Assembly: GCF_002127655.1 (NCBI RefSeq)
Contig: NZ_NEHB01000001.1
Location: 414,911-478,910, forward strand
Length of the DNA: 64,000 bases
Direction of reading: 5' to 3'
From: Janthinobacterium sp. GW456P
GTDB lineage: Bacteria > Pseudomonadota > Gammaproteobacteria > Burkholderiales > Burkholderiaceae_D
In this document: piece by piece, positions 1 to 9,597 of the stretch
Numbering within the stretch: position 1 is the stretch's first letter
How the letters are laid out: each line of letters begins with the position of its first letter
The notes under the pieces: generated by a model
Seen by the model: only the letters and a program-made list of their open reading frames with translations
Told to the model about the DNA's origin: nothing
Database searches by the model: none
Position numbers and translations under genes: made by a program

Positions 1-420
1 CCCGTGCCCCTGATTTCCGTGCCGCCGCCGCCAGGCAACGATACGCAGACGGGCGCCCCTGCCGCTGCCGCCGCTTCGGCGCCGGCCGCCGCCGCAGTGC
101 CGCCAGCCGCCGTTCCAGCTCCGGCGGCAGCGACGACGGCTGCCGTCACGCCGCCCGCTGCCGCCGCGGCCCCCGCCGTGGGCGCAAATGCGCTGGTGCT
201 GAAGGTGGAGCAGGATTCCTGGGTCGAGATCCGCCGCCCTGGCAGTTCGCCGCTGATTTCGCGCATGGTCAAGGCGGGCAGCACGGAAACGTTCGATATC
301 ACGGGACCGGCCACCCTGGTGGTGGGCAAGCCCGGTGTCGTGCAAGCAACTTTGCGCGGCGCCAAGCTGGATCTGCCGACCGTTGCCGGCGGCACGATTT
401 CCCGTGTCAGCATCAAATAA
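1..420 (+). CDS. rodZ: RodZ-like protein, C-terminal part (5' truncated by the window)
   Basis: Only the last ~139 codons are present; the reading frame is open from base 1 and ends with TAA at 418-420. What is seen is a long Ala/Pro-rich linker (about residues 1-60 of the fragment) followed by a compact domain (about 62-138) that matches the DUF4115 domain at the C-terminus of RodZ, the periplasmic end of a bitopic protein that links MreB to the cell-wall elongation machinery. The N-terminal helix-turn-helix and transmembrane helix lie upstream of the window. RodZ immediately upstream of ispG is the usual order in Beta- and Gammaproteobacteria, which supports the call. The GTG at base 4 is just an internal codon. 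Confidence 0.8.
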   Translation, partial: PVPLISVPPPPGNDTQTGAPAAAAASAPAAAAVPPAAVPAPAAATTAAVTPPAAAAAPAVGANALVLKVEQDSWVEIRRPGSSPLISRMVKAGSTETFDITGPATLVVGKPGVVQATLRGAKLDLPTVAGGTISRVSIK

Positions 421-458
421 GTGCAGTAATCGTTCAAGCAAACTCAGAAGATAATATT

Positions 459-1733
459 ATGGCTACCTCGAAAACAGCGATCGGCTCCGGCCCGTCCGGC
501 CGGCGCGACAGCCGCAAGGTGCTGATCGCGCACGGCCAGCGCCAGATCTGGGTGGGCGGCGACGCCCCCGTGGTGGTGCAGTCGATGACGAACACGGATA
601 CGGCCGACGCCATCGGCACGGCGATCCAGATCAAGGAACTGGCGCGTGCCGGTTCGGAACTGGTGCGCCTGACGGTGGACCGGCCGGAAGCGGCCGCGGC
701 CGTGCCCTACATCCGCGAGCAGCTCGACAAGATGGACATCGATGTGCCGCTGGTGGGCGATTTCCACTATAACGGCCATACGCTGCTCAACGACTACCCC
801 GATTGCGCGCGCGCGCTGTCGAAGTACCGCATCAATCCGGGCAACGTGGGCAAGGGCGCCAAGCGCGATACGCAATTTGCGCAAATGATCGAGGCGGCAT
901 GCCGCTACGACAAGCCGGTGCGCATCGGCGTGAACTGGGGCAGCCTGGATCAGGCCTTGCTGGCACGCATCATGGATGAAAACGCGGGCCGCGCCGAGCC
1001 ATGGCCGGCGCAAGCCGTCATGTACGAGGCGCTGGTGACGTCGGCGATTGAAAACGCCGTGCGCGCCGAAGAGCTGGGCCTGGGGCGCGACAAGATCATT
1101 CTGTCGTGCAAAGTGTCGGGCGTGCAGGATTTGATCGCCGTGTACCGCGAACTGGCGCAGCGCTGCGACTATCCGCTGCACCTGGGCCTGACGGAAGCGG
1201 GCATGGGCAGCAAGGGCATCGTCGCTTCGACGGCGGCCCTGGCCGTGCTGCTGCAAGAGGGCATCGGCGACACCATCCGCATTTCGCTCACGCCCGAGCC
1301 GGGCGGCGACCGCACGCGCGAAGTGATCGTCGGCCAGGAAATCCTGCAAACCATGGGCTTGCGCAAGTTCGCGCCCATGGTCATCGCCTGCCCCGGCTGC
1401 GGGCGCACGACGTCGACCACCTTCCAGGAGCTGGCCGACAACATCCAGACGTATCTGCGCGAGCAGATGCCGGAGTGGAAGAAAGCGTATCCGGGCGTGG
1501 AAGCGATGAACGTGGCCGTCATGGGTTGCATCGTCAACGGTCCCGGCGAGTCGAAGCATGCGAACATCGGCATCAGCCTGCCCGGCACGGGCGAGTCGCC
1601 AGCCGCCCCCGTGTTTGTCGACGGCGAAAAAGTCGTCACCCTGCGCGGCGAACGCATCGTCGAGGAATTCCAGGACATCGTCCTCAATTATGTGAAAAGC
1701 CATTACGGCGCCGCAGCCACGGCAACGGCGTAG
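459..1733 (+). CDS. ispG: 4-hydroxy-3-methylbut-2-enyl-diphosphate synthase (flavodoxin)
   Basis: 424-residue IspG/GcpE, the penultimate enzyme of the MEP isoprenoid pathway, converting MEcPP to HMBPP with a [4Fe-4S] cluster in the cytoplasm. The N-terminal TIM-barrel signature is present ([11 protein letters not shown], about 30-40), as are the C-terminal cluster Cys residues in ACPGCGRTT (about 309-317) and [10 protein letters not shown] (about 352-361). The E. coli enzyme has 372 residues; the longer form is usual for Betaproteobacteria. The gene starts 38 bp after rodZ and is followed by a 9-bp-arm inverted repeat and hisS, a conserved order (rodZ-ispG-hisS), so co-transcription is likely. 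Confidence 0.97.
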   Translation: MATSKTAIGSGPSGRRDSRKVLIAHGQRQIWVGGDAPVVVQSMTNTDTADAIGTAIQIKELARAGSELVRLTVDRPEAAAAVPYIREQLDKMDIDVPLVGDFHYNGHTLLNDYPDCARALSKYRINPGNVGKGAKRDTQFAQMIEAACRYDKPVRIGVNWGSLDQALLARIMDENAGRAEPWPAQAVMYEALVTSAIENAVRAEELGLGRDKIILSCKVSGVQDLIAVYRELAQRCDYPLHLGLTEAGMGSKGIVASTAALAVLLQEGIGDTIRISLTPEPGGDRTREVIVGQEILQTMGLRKFAPMVIACPGCGRTTSTTFQELADNIQTYLREQMPEWKKAYPGVEAMNVAVMGCIVNGPGESKHANIGISLPGTGESPAAPVFVDGEKVVTLRGERIVEEFQDIVLNYVKSHYGAAATATA

Positions 1734-1775
1734 GTCGGGTAGGTCGGATTAGCGCCACGCGCGTAATCCGACAAC
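1734..1775. repeat. REP-like inverted repeat between ispG and hisS
   Basis: GTCGGATTA (1743-1751) is repeated inverted as TAATCCGAC (1764-1772) around a GC-rich 12-base loop. The left side carries a direct doubling of GTAGGTCGG. This is the style of extragenic palindromes scattered in many proteobacterial genomes. It sits in the 83-bp gap before hisS and could form an RNA hairpin that tunes read-through or protects 3' ends. Being a genome-wide family is inferred; only one copy was noticed here. Confidence 0.55.
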
Positions 1776-1816
1776 TTAGATACAGCAACAAGCAAAGAAC
1801 AGAAAAGAAGAACACT

Positions 1817-3178
1817 ATGTCCGAAAATAAAAAGCTCGATAAAATCACCGCCGTCAAAGGCATGAACGATATCCTGCCGGCCGACGCCCCGCTGTGGGAG
1901 TTGTTTGAAAACACGGCGCAATCCGTGCTGCAAAGCTACGGTTTCCAGCAAATCCGCACGCCGATCGTGGAAGAGACGAAATTGTTCGCGCGCGCTATCG
2001 GCGCCGTCACCGATATCGTGGAAAAGGAAATGTATTCGTTCACCGATTCGATGAACGGCGACAATCTGACCCTGCGCCCTGAAGGCACGGCCGGCGTGGT
2101 GCGCGCCGTGGTCGAGCACAACCTCGTCTACGAAGGTCCGAAACGCCTGTGGTACAAGGGCCAGATGTTCCGCCACGAGCGCCCGCAAAAGGGCCGCTAC
2201 CGCCAGTTCCACCAGTTCGGCGTGGAAGCCATCGGTTTTACGGGCCCCGATATCGACGCCGAGATCATCATGCTGTCGCGCCGCCTGTGGGATGACCTGG
2301 GCCTGGAAGGCATCCGCCTGGAACTGAACTCGATCGGCGACGCGCAAGAGCGCCTGCGCCACCGCGCCGACCTGATCGCCTACCTGGAAAGCCACAGCGA
2401 GCTGCTCGACGAAGAAGCCAAGCGCCGCCTGCACAGCAATCCGCTGCGCATCCTCGACACCAAGAACCCTGCCATGCAGGACCTGGTCAATGGCGCGCCG
2501 AAGCTGCTCGACTACCTGGGCGAGGAATCGCTGGCCCACTTCCACGGCGTGCAGAAGATTCTGAACCACAACAATATTCCGTTCACCATCAATCCACGCC
2601 TGGTGCGCGGCCTCGATTACTACAACCGCACGGTGTTCGAGTGGGTCAGCGACAAGCTGGGCGCGCAAGGCACGGTGTGCGCGGGCGGCCGCTATGACGG
2701 CATGGTGGAAATGTTCGGTGGCAAATCGACGCCCGCCGTCGGCTTCGGCATGGGCGTCGAACGCCTGGTGCTGCTGATGAAGGATGCGGCCGAGCCGGAA
2801 GCGCCGGCGCAATGCGACGTCTACCTGGTGCATCAGGGCGAGCAGGCGGGCTTGCAAGCCTTCGTGCTGGCCGAGAGGATTCGCGATGCGGGCCTCGACG
2901 TTGTGCTACATTGCGCAGCGAGCAACGGCGGCGGCAGTTTCAAGACGCAAATGAAAAAGGCCGATGCCAGCGGCGCGGCGTTTGCCGTGATCCTGGGCGA
3001 CGATGAAATCGCCAACCATGTCGCGACGGTGAAAGCCATGCGCGAAGCCGATGCGGGTGCGCAGCAGAGCACGGTGCCGTTCGACGATGTCGTCGATTAC
3101 GTGGTGGACCAGATCATCGGCGACCACGATTGCGGCCACGACCACGGTCCTGGCGGCCACGTGCATCACCACCACTGA
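1817..3178 (+). CDS. hisS: histidine--tRNA ligase with His-rich C-terminal tail
   Basis: 453-residue class II aminoacyl-tRNA synthetase that charges tRNA-His. Visible are the N-terminal GMNDILP signature, motif 2 ([16 protein letters not shown]), the histidine-binding loop [22 protein letters not shown], motif 3 (GFGMGVERL) and the anticodon-binding domain at the C-terminus. Start: ATG at 1817 is preceded by purine-rich AGAAAAGAAGAA and begins the usual [15 protein letters not shown]. An in-frame opening extends far upstream but overlaps ispG and is not coding. The last 18 residues ([18 protein letters not shown]) are an odd His/Asp tail with eight His, beyond the normal end of the enzyme (see findings). 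Confidence 0.97.
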   Translation: MSENKKLDKITAVKGMNDILPADAPLWELFENTAQSVLQSYGFQQIRTPIVEETKLFARAIGAVTDIVEKEMYSFTDSMNGDNLTLRPEGTAGVVRAVVEHNLVYEGPKRLWYKGQMFRHERPQKGRYRQFHQFGVEAIGFTGPDIDAEIIMLSRRLWDDLGLEGIRLELNSIGDAQERLRHRADLIAYLESHSELLDEEAKRRLHSNPLRILDTKNPAMQDLVNGAPKLLDYLGEESLAHFHGVQKILNHNNIPFTINPRLVRGLDYYNRTVFEWVSDKLGAQGTVCAGGRYDGMVEMFGGKSTPAVGFGMGVERLVLLMKDAAEPEAPAQCDVYLVHQGEQAGLQAFVLAERIRDAGLDVVLHCAASNGGGSFKTQMKKADASGAAFAVILGDDEIANHVATVKAMREADAGAQQSTVPFDDVVDYVVDQIIGDHDCGHDHGPGGHVHHHH

Positions 3179-3232
3179 TTTGAAGCAAGACCGTACTACC
3201 CTCGATCAACTACTCATTCAAACTGACGACCC

Positions 3233-3901
3233 ATGGCATACGATCACGAAGAACAAGAACAACTGGCAACCCTCAAGGCCTGGTGGCAGCGCAATGGCAA
3301 TCTGACCTCCTGGGTCCTGATCGTGGCGCTGGCCGGTTACAGCGGCTGGGCTGGCTGGCAGTACTACCAGCGCACGCAGGCCGCGCAAGCGGGCCAGCTG
3401 TACGACGAACTGCAGAACGCCATCGCCGCCAAGGACACGGCCAAGGTGATGCGCGCGACCAGCGACATGCAATCGCGTTTCAGCGGGACGGCATATGCAC
3501 AGATGAGCGCCCTGGCCGCGGCCAAGGTGGCGTTCGACGCGAACGACCTGAAAACGGCCAAGACCCAGCTGCAATGGGTGGCCGAGCACGGCACGGAAGA
3601 GTACAAGGCCATCGCCAAGCTGCGCCTGGCCGGCGTCCTGCTGGACGAAAAAGCCTACGATGAAGCGCTGAAGGTGCTGGCGACGGCCACCGTGGCGCAA
3701 TTTGCCGGCGCGGTGGCCGACCGCAAGGGCGACATCCTGGTGGCGCAAAACAAGCTGGCCGATGCCCGCACGGCCTACCTGGCCGCGATCGCCGCGACGG
3801 ACAAGAACAATCCAGGCCGTCAACTGATCCAGGTCAAACTGGAAGCGATCGGTGGCACGGTACCGGAAGACAAGGCCAAGGCTGACAAGGCCGCCGCCTG
3901 A
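3233..3901 (+). CDS. yfgM: YfgM-type ancillary SecYEG translocon subunit
   Basis: 222-residue bitopic inner-membrane protein: short cytoplasmic N-terminus (MAYDHEEQEQLATLKAWW), one transmembrane helix (about 22-42), then a periplasmic helical region with TPR-like repeats (about 50-210). This is the YfgM/YfgL-operon family (PF09976) that associates with SecYEG and PpiD and hands secreted proteins to periplasmic chaperones. The order hisS-yfgM-bamB-der is conserved in proteobacteria and supports the call. ATG at 3233 (CCCATGGC context) follows hisS by 54 bp. Lys/Ala-rich C-terminal tail. Confidence 0.92.
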   Translation: MAYDHEEQEQLATLKAWWQRNGNLTSWVLIVALAGYSGWAGWQYYQRTQAAQAGQLYDELQNAIAAKDTAKVMRATSDMQSRFSGTAYAQMSALAAAKVAFDANDLKTAKTQLQWVAEHGTEEYKAIAKLRLAGVLLDEKAYDEALKVLATATVAQFAGAVADRKGDILVAQNKLADARTAYLAAIAATDKNNPGRQLIQVKLEAIGGTVPEDKAKADKAAA

Positions 3902-3989
3902 CAGGAACACTGATGGTGGTGCGGCCGCGCGGCGTTGCGCGCCGCCTGCCTTGCCCTTACAAGTACAAGAAAAAGGTTGGATAACACTT

Positions 3990-5135
3990 ATGCGTGTCAC
4001 TGAAAAGCTGGTAGCTGCAAGTCTGTTGGCCCTGATGGCCGGTTGCTCGTCCTGGAACCCGTTCGCCTCGAAAGATCCGAAAGTCGAGCCGGCCAAGCTG
4101 GTCGAGTTAAAATCGAGCATTGCCGTGCGCGACGCCTGGAAGTATTCGATCGGCAAGGCCGGCGTGTATGCGTTTGCGCCTGCGCTGGCCGGCAGCAGCC
4201 TGTACGTGGTCAGCGCCGATGGCGCGCTGGCGCGCCTGGATGCGGCCAGCGGCCGTGAAACGTGGCGCGTCAAGGCCGGCAGCGACATCACCTCGGGCGC
4301 CGGCAGCGATGGCACGGTCGTCGCCGTGGGCGCCGCCAAGGGCGCCGTGCTGGCGTTTGACGCCGATGGCAAGCAGCTGTGGAAGGCGCAGGCGTCCAGC
4401 GAAGTATTGACGGCGCCCGTCGTGGGGCAGGGCGTGGTCGTGGTGCGCAGCGTGGACAACCGCATCGTCGGCTTCGACGCCAAGACGGGCGAACGCAAGT
4501 GGACGGTGCAGCGCGCCACGCCGGCCTTGACCTTGCGCAATGCGCCGGGCATGGTGCTGGGCGGCGCGAACATCTATGTGGCCCAGCCGGGCGGCAAGCT
4601 GCTGGCTCTGACGGCGGCGACCGGTGTGGTACGCTGGGAGATCGTCGTCAGCGAACCGCGCGGCGCTACCGAACTGGAGCGCGTCTCCGACATCGCCGGC
4701 ACGCCGGTGGTGTTCGAAGGCGAAGTGTGCGCCGTCACGTATCAGGGCAAGGCGGGCTGCTTCGACGCCGCCACGGGCGTGCCGCGCTGGACCAAGCCGA
4801 TCTCGTCCGATGTGGGCGTGGCCGTCGACCAGCGTTTCGTGTTCGTTGCCGATGACCAGGGCGCCGTGGTGGCGTTCAGCCGCGAAGCCGGCCAGAGCGC
4901 CTGGAAGAACGAGGCGCTGGCGCGCCGCCGCCTGTCGACGCCGGCCTCCTACGGCCGCAGCGTCGCCGTCGGCGACTATCAAGGTTATATCCACTTCCTG
5001 TCACGGGAAGATGGCGCATTAATAGGTCGTGTCAGCACCGACGGTAGCCCGATTGTTTCGGCTCCCGTCGTTGCCGGTTCGAATTTGATTTTTCAAACCC
5101 AATCAGGGACAGTGACCGCTCTCGCGGTCGAGTAA
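3990..5135 (+). CDS. bamB: outer membrane protein assembly factor BamB (lipoprotein)
   Basis: 381 residues. Lipoprotein signal peptide with lipobox MAGC, Cys19 being the predicted acylated residue. The rest is a beta-propeller with PQQ-like repeats (recurring motifs such as [20 protein letters not shown] and [10 protein letters not shown]), the scaffold that helps BamA insert beta-barrels into the outer membrane. ATG at 3990 was chosen because it opens the signal peptide; the longer in-frame opening from 3852 overlaps yfgM and reads as low-complexity sequence. It lies between yfgM and der, the standard context, and ends 4 bp before der. Confidence 0.95.
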   Translation: MRVTEKLVAASLLALMAGCSSWNPFASKDPKVEPAKLVELKSSIAVRDAWKYSIGKAGVYAFAPALAGSSLYVVSADGALARLDAASGRETWRVKAGSDITSGAGSDGTVVAVGAAKGAVLAFDADGKQLWKAQASSEVLTAPVVGQGVVVVRSVDNRIVGFDAKTGERKWTVQRATPALTLRNAPGMVLGGANIYVAQPGGKLLALTAATGVVRWEIVVSEPRGATELERVSDIAGTPVVFEGEVCAVTYQGKAGCFDAATGVPRWTKPISSDVGVAVDQRFVFVADDQGAVVAFSREAGQSAWKNEALARRRLSTPASYGRSVAVGDYQGYIHFLSREDGALIGRVSTDGSPIVSAPVVAGSNLIFQTQSGTVTALAVE

Positions 5136-5139
5136 TACA

Positions 5140-6486
5140 ATGAAGCCGGTAATTGCACTAGTAGGTCGACCCAATGTTGGGAAATCGACTTTATTCAATC
5201 GTCTGACCCGCTCGCGCGATGCGCTGGTGGCGGATTTGCCTGGGTTGACGCGCGATCGTCACTATGGCGAAGGCCGTGTCGGCGAACGTCCCTTCCTGGT
5301 CATCGATACGGGTGGTTTCGAACCCGTCGCCAAGGAAGGCATCATGCACCAGATGGCACTGCAGACCAAGCAGGCCGTGGCCGAGGCCGACGTGGTGGTG
5401 TTCATCGTGGACGGCCGTCAAGGCCTGACTCCGCATGACAAGACCATCGTCGACTTCCTGCGCAAGAGCGGTCGCCCGGTCTTGTTGGTGGTCAACAAAA
5501 GCGAAGGCATGCGCTACACGGCCGTCGTGTCCGAATTCTATGAATTGGGCATGGGCGATCCGTATGCGATCTCGTCGGCGCACGGCGACGGCGTCAACGA
5601 CCTCGTCGAAGTGATGCTGGACCTGGCGTTCGCGCAGCGTCCGGATGAGCCTGAAGAGCTGGAAAAGACCGACCGCGGCATCAAGATCGCCCTCGTCGGC
5701 CGTCCGAACGTGGGCAAGTCGACCCTGATCAACACCCTGCTGGGCGAAGAGCGCGTGATCGCCTTCGACATGCCGGGCACGACGCGCGATTCGATCGAAA
5801 TCCCGTTCGAACGCGATGGCCAGCAATACACCTTGATCGACACGGCCGGTATCCGCCGCCGCGGCAAGGTGTTTGAAGCGATCGAGAAATTCTCGGTGGT
5901 GAAAACCCTGCAGTCGATTTCCGAAGCCAACGTGGTGGTGCTGATGCTCGACGCGCAGCAGGATATTTCGGAGCAGGACGCGCATATCGCCGGCTTCATC
6001 CTGGAATCGGGCCGCGCGCTGGTCGTGGCCGTGAATAAATGGGATGGCTTGCAATCGCACCAGCGCGATGAAATCAAGATCGATATCGACCGCAAGCTCG
6101 ATTTCCTGTCGTTCGCGCAGATGCATTTCATTTCGGCGCTGAAGGGTACCAACATCGGTCCATTGATGAAGTCGCTCAACGCCGCGTACGCGGCCGCCAT
6201 GTGCGACCTGTCGACGCCGAAGCTGACGCGCGCCCTGATCGAGGCCGTGGAGAAGCAGGAACCGCGCCGCAAGGGCTCGATTCGTCCGAAGCTGCGCTAT
6301 GCCCACCAGGGCGGCATGAACCCGCCTGTGATCGTTATTCACGGCAATGCGCTCGACGCCGTGGGCGATCCGTACAAGCGTTATCTGGAAAAACATTTCC
6401 GCGATACGTTTGCCCTGGTCGGCACGCCGCTGCGCATCGAATTGCGGACGGGTAAAAACCCGTTTGCACGCACGCCAAGCAAGTAA
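5140..6486 (+). CDS. der: ribosome biogenesis GTPase Der (EngA)
   Basis: 448-residue double-Era-like GTPase needed for 50S subunit maturation. Two complete G domains are visible: GRPNVGKS at residues 9-16 with DLPGLTRD switch region and NKSE G4 motif, and a second GRPNVGKS at 187-194 with DMPGTTRDS and NKWD. A C-terminal KH-like domain follows (about 355-440). Length matches the family. ATG begins 4 bp after the bamB stop, so translation is probably coupled. Confidence 0.97.
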   Translation: MKPVIALVGRPNVGKSTLFNRLTRSRDALVADLPGLTRDRHYGEGRVGERPFLVIDTGGFEPVAKEGIMHQMALQTKQAVAEADVVVFIVDGRQGLTPHDKTIVDFLRKSGRPVLLVVNKSEGMRYTAVVSEFYELGMGDPYAISSAHGDGVNDLVEVMLDLAFAQRPDEPEELEKTDRGIKIALVGRPNVGKSTLINTLLGEERVIAFDMPGTTRDSIEIPFERDGQQYTLIDTAGIRRRGKVFEAIEKFSVVKTLQSISEANVVVLMLDAQQDISEQDAHIAGFILESGRALVVAVNKWDGLQSHQRDEIKIDIDRKLDFLSFAQMHFISALKGTNIGPLMKSLNAAYAAAMCDLSTPKLTRALIEAVEKQEPRRKGSIRPKLRYAHQGGMNPPVIVIHGNALDAVGDPYKRYLEKHFRDTFALVGTPLRIELRTGKNPFARTPSK

Positions 6487-6517
6487 TGAGTTAACAGCGG
6501 GATTAAGTGCATATTAA

Positions 6518-6542
6518 GGCGCCGCGGAGATAATGCGGCGCC
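6518..6542 (+). other. GC-rich hairpin in the der-hfq intergenic region
   Basis: GGCGCCGC (6518-6525) and GCGGCGCC (6535-6542) form a perfect 8-bp stem with a 9-base loop. There is no T-run after it, so it is not a classical intrinsic terminator. It may protect the der mRNA 3' end or act with Rho. The rest of the 241-bp gap holds the hfq leader; a TATGAT at 6631-6636 is a candidate -10 box for hfq, with no convincing -35. Confidence 0.4.
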
Positions 6543-6727
6543 GGCGGCCAATTCAATGGCTTGTGCATGGAAATAATAAAGTGTTAATGCGCCATGCGCG
6601 ACAGCGATCGCGAAAACAGGTTACAGTAGCTATGATGCATCTTTCTTTCTTTGAAAGGTGTGAGAGCACTTGAAATCAAGCGAGTCGCCTCCAATTCTTA
6701 CACAACAACATAAACAACGGAGCTGTT

Positions 6728-6964
6728 ATGAGCAACAAAGGGCAACTGTTACAAGACCCATTCCTCAATGCATTACGCAAAGAGCATGTTCCTGTCTCGA
6801 TCTACTTGGTCAATGGCATTAAATTGCAGGGCCATATCGAATCGTTCGATCAATATGTCGTATTGCTGCGCAATACGGTGACACAGATGGTGTACAAGCA
6901 TGCCATCTCGACAGTGGTGCCGGCCCGTGCCGTCAATCTCAATATTGAATCTGAAGCGGAGTAA
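6728..6964 (+). CDS. hfq: RNA chaperone Hfq
   Basis: 78-residue Sm-like protein forming the hexamer that pairs small RNAs with mRNAs. Both Sm motifs are clear: Sm1 ([21 protein letters not shown]) region at about 26-47 and Sm2 with YKHAIST at about 55-61, whose Lys-His lines the proximal RNA face. N-terminal [13 protein letters not shown] is the standard Hfq opening. ATG at 6728 has an ACGGAGCTGTT leader with GGAG spaced 7 bases away. It begins the hfq-hflX-hflK-hflC operon. Confidence 0.98.
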   Translation: MSNKGQLLQDPFLNALRKEHVPVSIYLVNGIKLQGHIESFDQYVVLLRNTVTQMVYKHAISTVVPARAVNLNIESEAE

Positions 6965-7078
6965 AGCGTTGAGCTTGACGGCCCAGCGCCTTTCACCCTC
7001 CATCGCCCCCGTCCGCGCCAGCGGCGCTGATGCGTTTGCATCGGCGTCGGCGTTCGCCGCAACTCATCAGATGCCATC

Positions 7079-8302
7079 ATGCGCGCGGCACTAGTCGGGG
7101 TTGACTTCGGTCACAGCGACTTCGCCGCCAGCATGGAGGAACTCATGCTGTTGTCGCGTTCGGCTGGCGCGGACCCGATTTCCACCATCACGGCCAAGCG
7201 TTCCAGCCCCGATTCGGCGTATTTCGTCGGCAGCGGCAAGGCCGACGAAATTGGCGACGTCGTCGTCAACGATGGCCTGGAAATCGTCATCTTCAACCAT
7301 GCCCTCTCGCCCGCCCAGCAGCGCAATCTGGAAAAGCGCCTGCAGGTGCGCGTGCTCGACCGTACCAGCCTGATCCTCGATATCTTCGCGCAGCGCGCCA
7401 AGAGCCACGAGGGCAAGCTGCAAGTCGAGCTGGCCCAGCTGCAGCATCTGGCCACGCGCCTGATCCGCGGCTGGACCCACCTGGAACGGCAAAAGGGCGG
7501 TATCGGCTTGCGCGGTCCCGGCGAGACGCAGCTCGAGACCGACCGCCGGCTGATCGGCGAGCGCGTCAAGGCCTTGCGCGCGCGCCTGGAAAAACTGCAC
7601 AAGCAGCGCGAAACGCAGCGCCGCGCGCGCGGCCGCAATCACACATTCTCGGTGTCCCTGGTCGGCTATACCAATGCCGGCAAGTCGACGCTGTTCAATG
7701 CCGTGACCAAGGCCGGCGTGTATGTCGCCGACCAGTTGTTCGCCACCCTCGACACCACCTCGCGCCGGGTTTACCTGGGCCAGGAAGTGGGTAACGTGGT
7801 GATTTCCGACACGGTCGGCTTCGTGCGCGAATTGCCGCACCAGCTGGTGGCCGCCTTCCGCGCCACGCTCGAAGAAACCATCCATGCCGATCTGCTGCTG
7901 CACGTCGTCGACGCCGCGTCGCCGGTGCGCATGGAGCAGATCGAGCAGGTCAACCTGGTCTTGAAAGAGATCGGCGCCGATCATATTCCGCAAATCCTCG
8001 TGTGGAACAAGATCGATGCGGCCGGGCTGGAGCCATCGGTGGAGCGCGACGAATATGCTACGATCAGTCGCGTGTTCGTCAGTGCGCAGAAGGGCAGCGG
8101 GCTCGACCTGTTGCGCGACGCGATCGTCGAAATGGCCAGGAAGGCGCCCCGTTCGGCCCACCTGTATCAGAACGACGCAGTACCGCAGGAAGATCAGTTT
8201 GACGGTCAGTACGACCAGCACGATGGCGCCGCCCCGGACCAGGACGAAGAGCCTGGCGAGGACGATAGGATTTCCACCCACTCCCAAGTCGGAACACGAT
8301 AG
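7079..8302 (+). CDS. hflX: GTPase HflX
   Basis: 407-residue ribosome-associated GTPase that splits stalled 70S ribosomes under stress. An N-terminal HflX domain (about 1-160, with KADEIGDVVVNDGLE and GPGETQLETDRR) and linker coiled coil (about 160-190) precede the G domain with GYTNAGKST (about 199-207), DTVGFVRELP and NKID. The C-terminal ~35 residues are acidic and Gln/Asp-rich. ATG at 7079 lies 114 bp after hfq, and the gene ends 2 bp before hflK, consistent with a single hfq-hflXKC transcript. Confidence 0.95.
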   Translation: MRAALVGVDFGHSDFAASMEELMLLSRSAGADPISTITAKRSSPDSAYFVGSGKADEIGDVVVNDGLEIVIFNHALSPAQQRNLEKRLQVRVLDRTSLILDIFAQRAKSHEGKLQVELAQLQHLATRLIRGWTHLERQKGGIGLRGPGETQLETDRRLIGERVKALRARLEKLHKQRETQRRARGRNHTFSVSLVGYTNAGKSTLFNAVTKAGVYVADQLFATLDTTSRRVYLGQEVGNVVISDTVGFVRELPHQLVAAFRATLEETIHADLLLHVVDAASPVRMEQIEQVNLVLKEIGADHIPQILVWNKIDAAGLEPSVERDEYATISRVFVSAQKGSGLDLLRDAIVEMARKAPRSAHLYQNDAVPQEDQFDGQYDQHDGAAPDQDEEPGEDDRISTHSQVGTR

Positions 8303-8304
8303 TT

Positions 8305-9597
8305 ATGCTTGTCTCCCTACTCAAAAAAACAGGCTTGAAGTTGTCCCTGAACGATCCCCGCTGGGGCAATCGCAAGGACGACGGCAAGAAAGCCCAAGAA
8401 GGCAAAAAGCCAGGCGAAGGTCCGCCGGACCTCGATCAGTTGTGGCGCGATTTCAATCAGCGCCTGAATGCCTTTTTCGGACAGAAGAACCGTCCGGACA
8501 ATGGCGGCAATAACAGCGGTGGCGGTGGCCCGCGTCCCGACATGAAGGGCGCCGGCATCACCGCCGGCGTGGTCGGCGTGATCGCCGTCTTCATCTGGCT
8601 CGCCAGCGGCGCCTTCATCGTGCAAGAGGGCCAGAGCGGCGTGGTGCTGACGTTTGGCCAATACACGCGCACGGCGCCGGCCGGTTTCAACTGGCGCTGG
8701 CCGTATCCGTTCCAGACCGATGAAACCGTCAACGTGTCGCAGGTGCGCACGGTGGAAGTGGGTTACCGCCAGTCGCTGCGCAACAAGCAGACGGGCGAGT
8801 CGCTGATGCTGACGGACGATGAAAACATCATCGACATCCAGTTCGCGGTGCAGTACACGCTGAAAGACCCCGTGGAATGGCTGTTTAGCCTGCGCGACCA
8901 GGAAGACACCTTGCGCCAGGTCGCCGAGACGGCCATCCGCGAAGTGGTCGGCCGCAGCAAGATGGACTTCGTGCTGTATGAAGGCCGCGAAAAAGTGGCC
9001 TTCGACACGCAGAAATTGATGCAGCAGATTCTTGAAGGTTACAAGGCTGGCGTGTTGATTAACAACGTGACGATGCAGGCCGTGCAGCCGCCCGAGCAGG
9101 TGCAGGCAGCGTTCGACGATGCCGTCAAGGCCGGCCAGGACCGTGAGCGTCAGAAGAATGAAGGCCAGGCCTACGCCAATGACGTCATTCCAAAAGCGCG
9201 CGGCGCGGCATTCCGCCTGGTGCAGGAAGCCGAGGCCTACCGGGCCATGGTGACCGAGAATTCCGAAGGTAATGCCTCGCGCTTCAAACAGGTGCTGGTC
9301 GAATACCAGAAGGCGCCGGCCGTCACGCGCGACCGCATGTACCTGGAAACGATGCAGCAAGTGTTCAGCAGTGCCAGCAAGGTCATGGTTGACGCGAAGA
9401 CGGGCAGCAATCTGCTGTACCTGCCGCTCGACAAGTTGATCGCCCAGCAGGCGGCGTCGGACGCCTCGGCCGCGGCAGCGCGCGCCGCAGCGGCCGCACC
9501 CGCAGCCAATACCGTAATGCCACAGGAAGCCATGCAGACAGTAGAAGTCAATTCGCGTCGCGACAGCCGCTCTTCGCGTGAACGGGAGAGCCGCTAA
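8305..9597 (+). CDS. hflK: FtsH protease modulator HflK
   Basis: 430-residue SPFH/Band-7 protein. The cytoplasmic Gly/Asn/Asp-rich N-terminus (about 1-85) is followed by one transmembrane helix (about 89-109), then the SPFH domain starting at QEGQSGVVLTFGQYTRT and a long helical stalk. HflK and HflC assemble into a large periplasmic cage around the membrane protease FtsH and limit its activity. The C-terminus ends in an Ala-rich stretch and a basic Arg-Ser tail. The stop and the hflC start overlap by one base (TAATG), so the two are translationally coupled in equal amounts. Confidence 0.96.
   Translation: MLVSLLKKTGLKLSLNDPRWGNRKDDGKKAQEGKKPGEGPPDLDQLWRDFNQRLNAFFGQKNRPDNGGNNSGGGGPRPDMKGAGITAGVVGVIAVFIWLASGAFIVQEGQSGVVLTFGQYTRTAPAGFNWRWPYPFQTDETVNVSQVRTVEVGYRQSLRNKQTGESLMLTDDENIIDIQFAVQYTLKDPVEWLFSLRDQEDTLRQVAETAIREVVGRSKMDFVLYEGREKVAFDTQKLMQQILEGYKAGVLINNVTMQAVQPPEQVQAAFDDAVKAGQDRERQKNEGQAYANDVIPKARGAAFRLVQEAEAYRAMVTENSEGNASRFKQVLVEYQKAPAVTRDRMYLETMQQVFSSASKVMVDAKTGSNLLYLPLDKLIAQQAASDASAAAARAAAAAPAANTVMPQEAMQTVEVNSRRDSRSSRERESR

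Noticed and set aside
444-1703. Long open frame antisense to ispG, and similar long antisense frames opposite hisS, bamB, der, purA, tssK, tssC and tssH
   Set aside because: GC-rich codon bias keeps antisense frames open; the translations are Arg/His/Ala-rich, match no family, and lie fully opposite confirmed genes.
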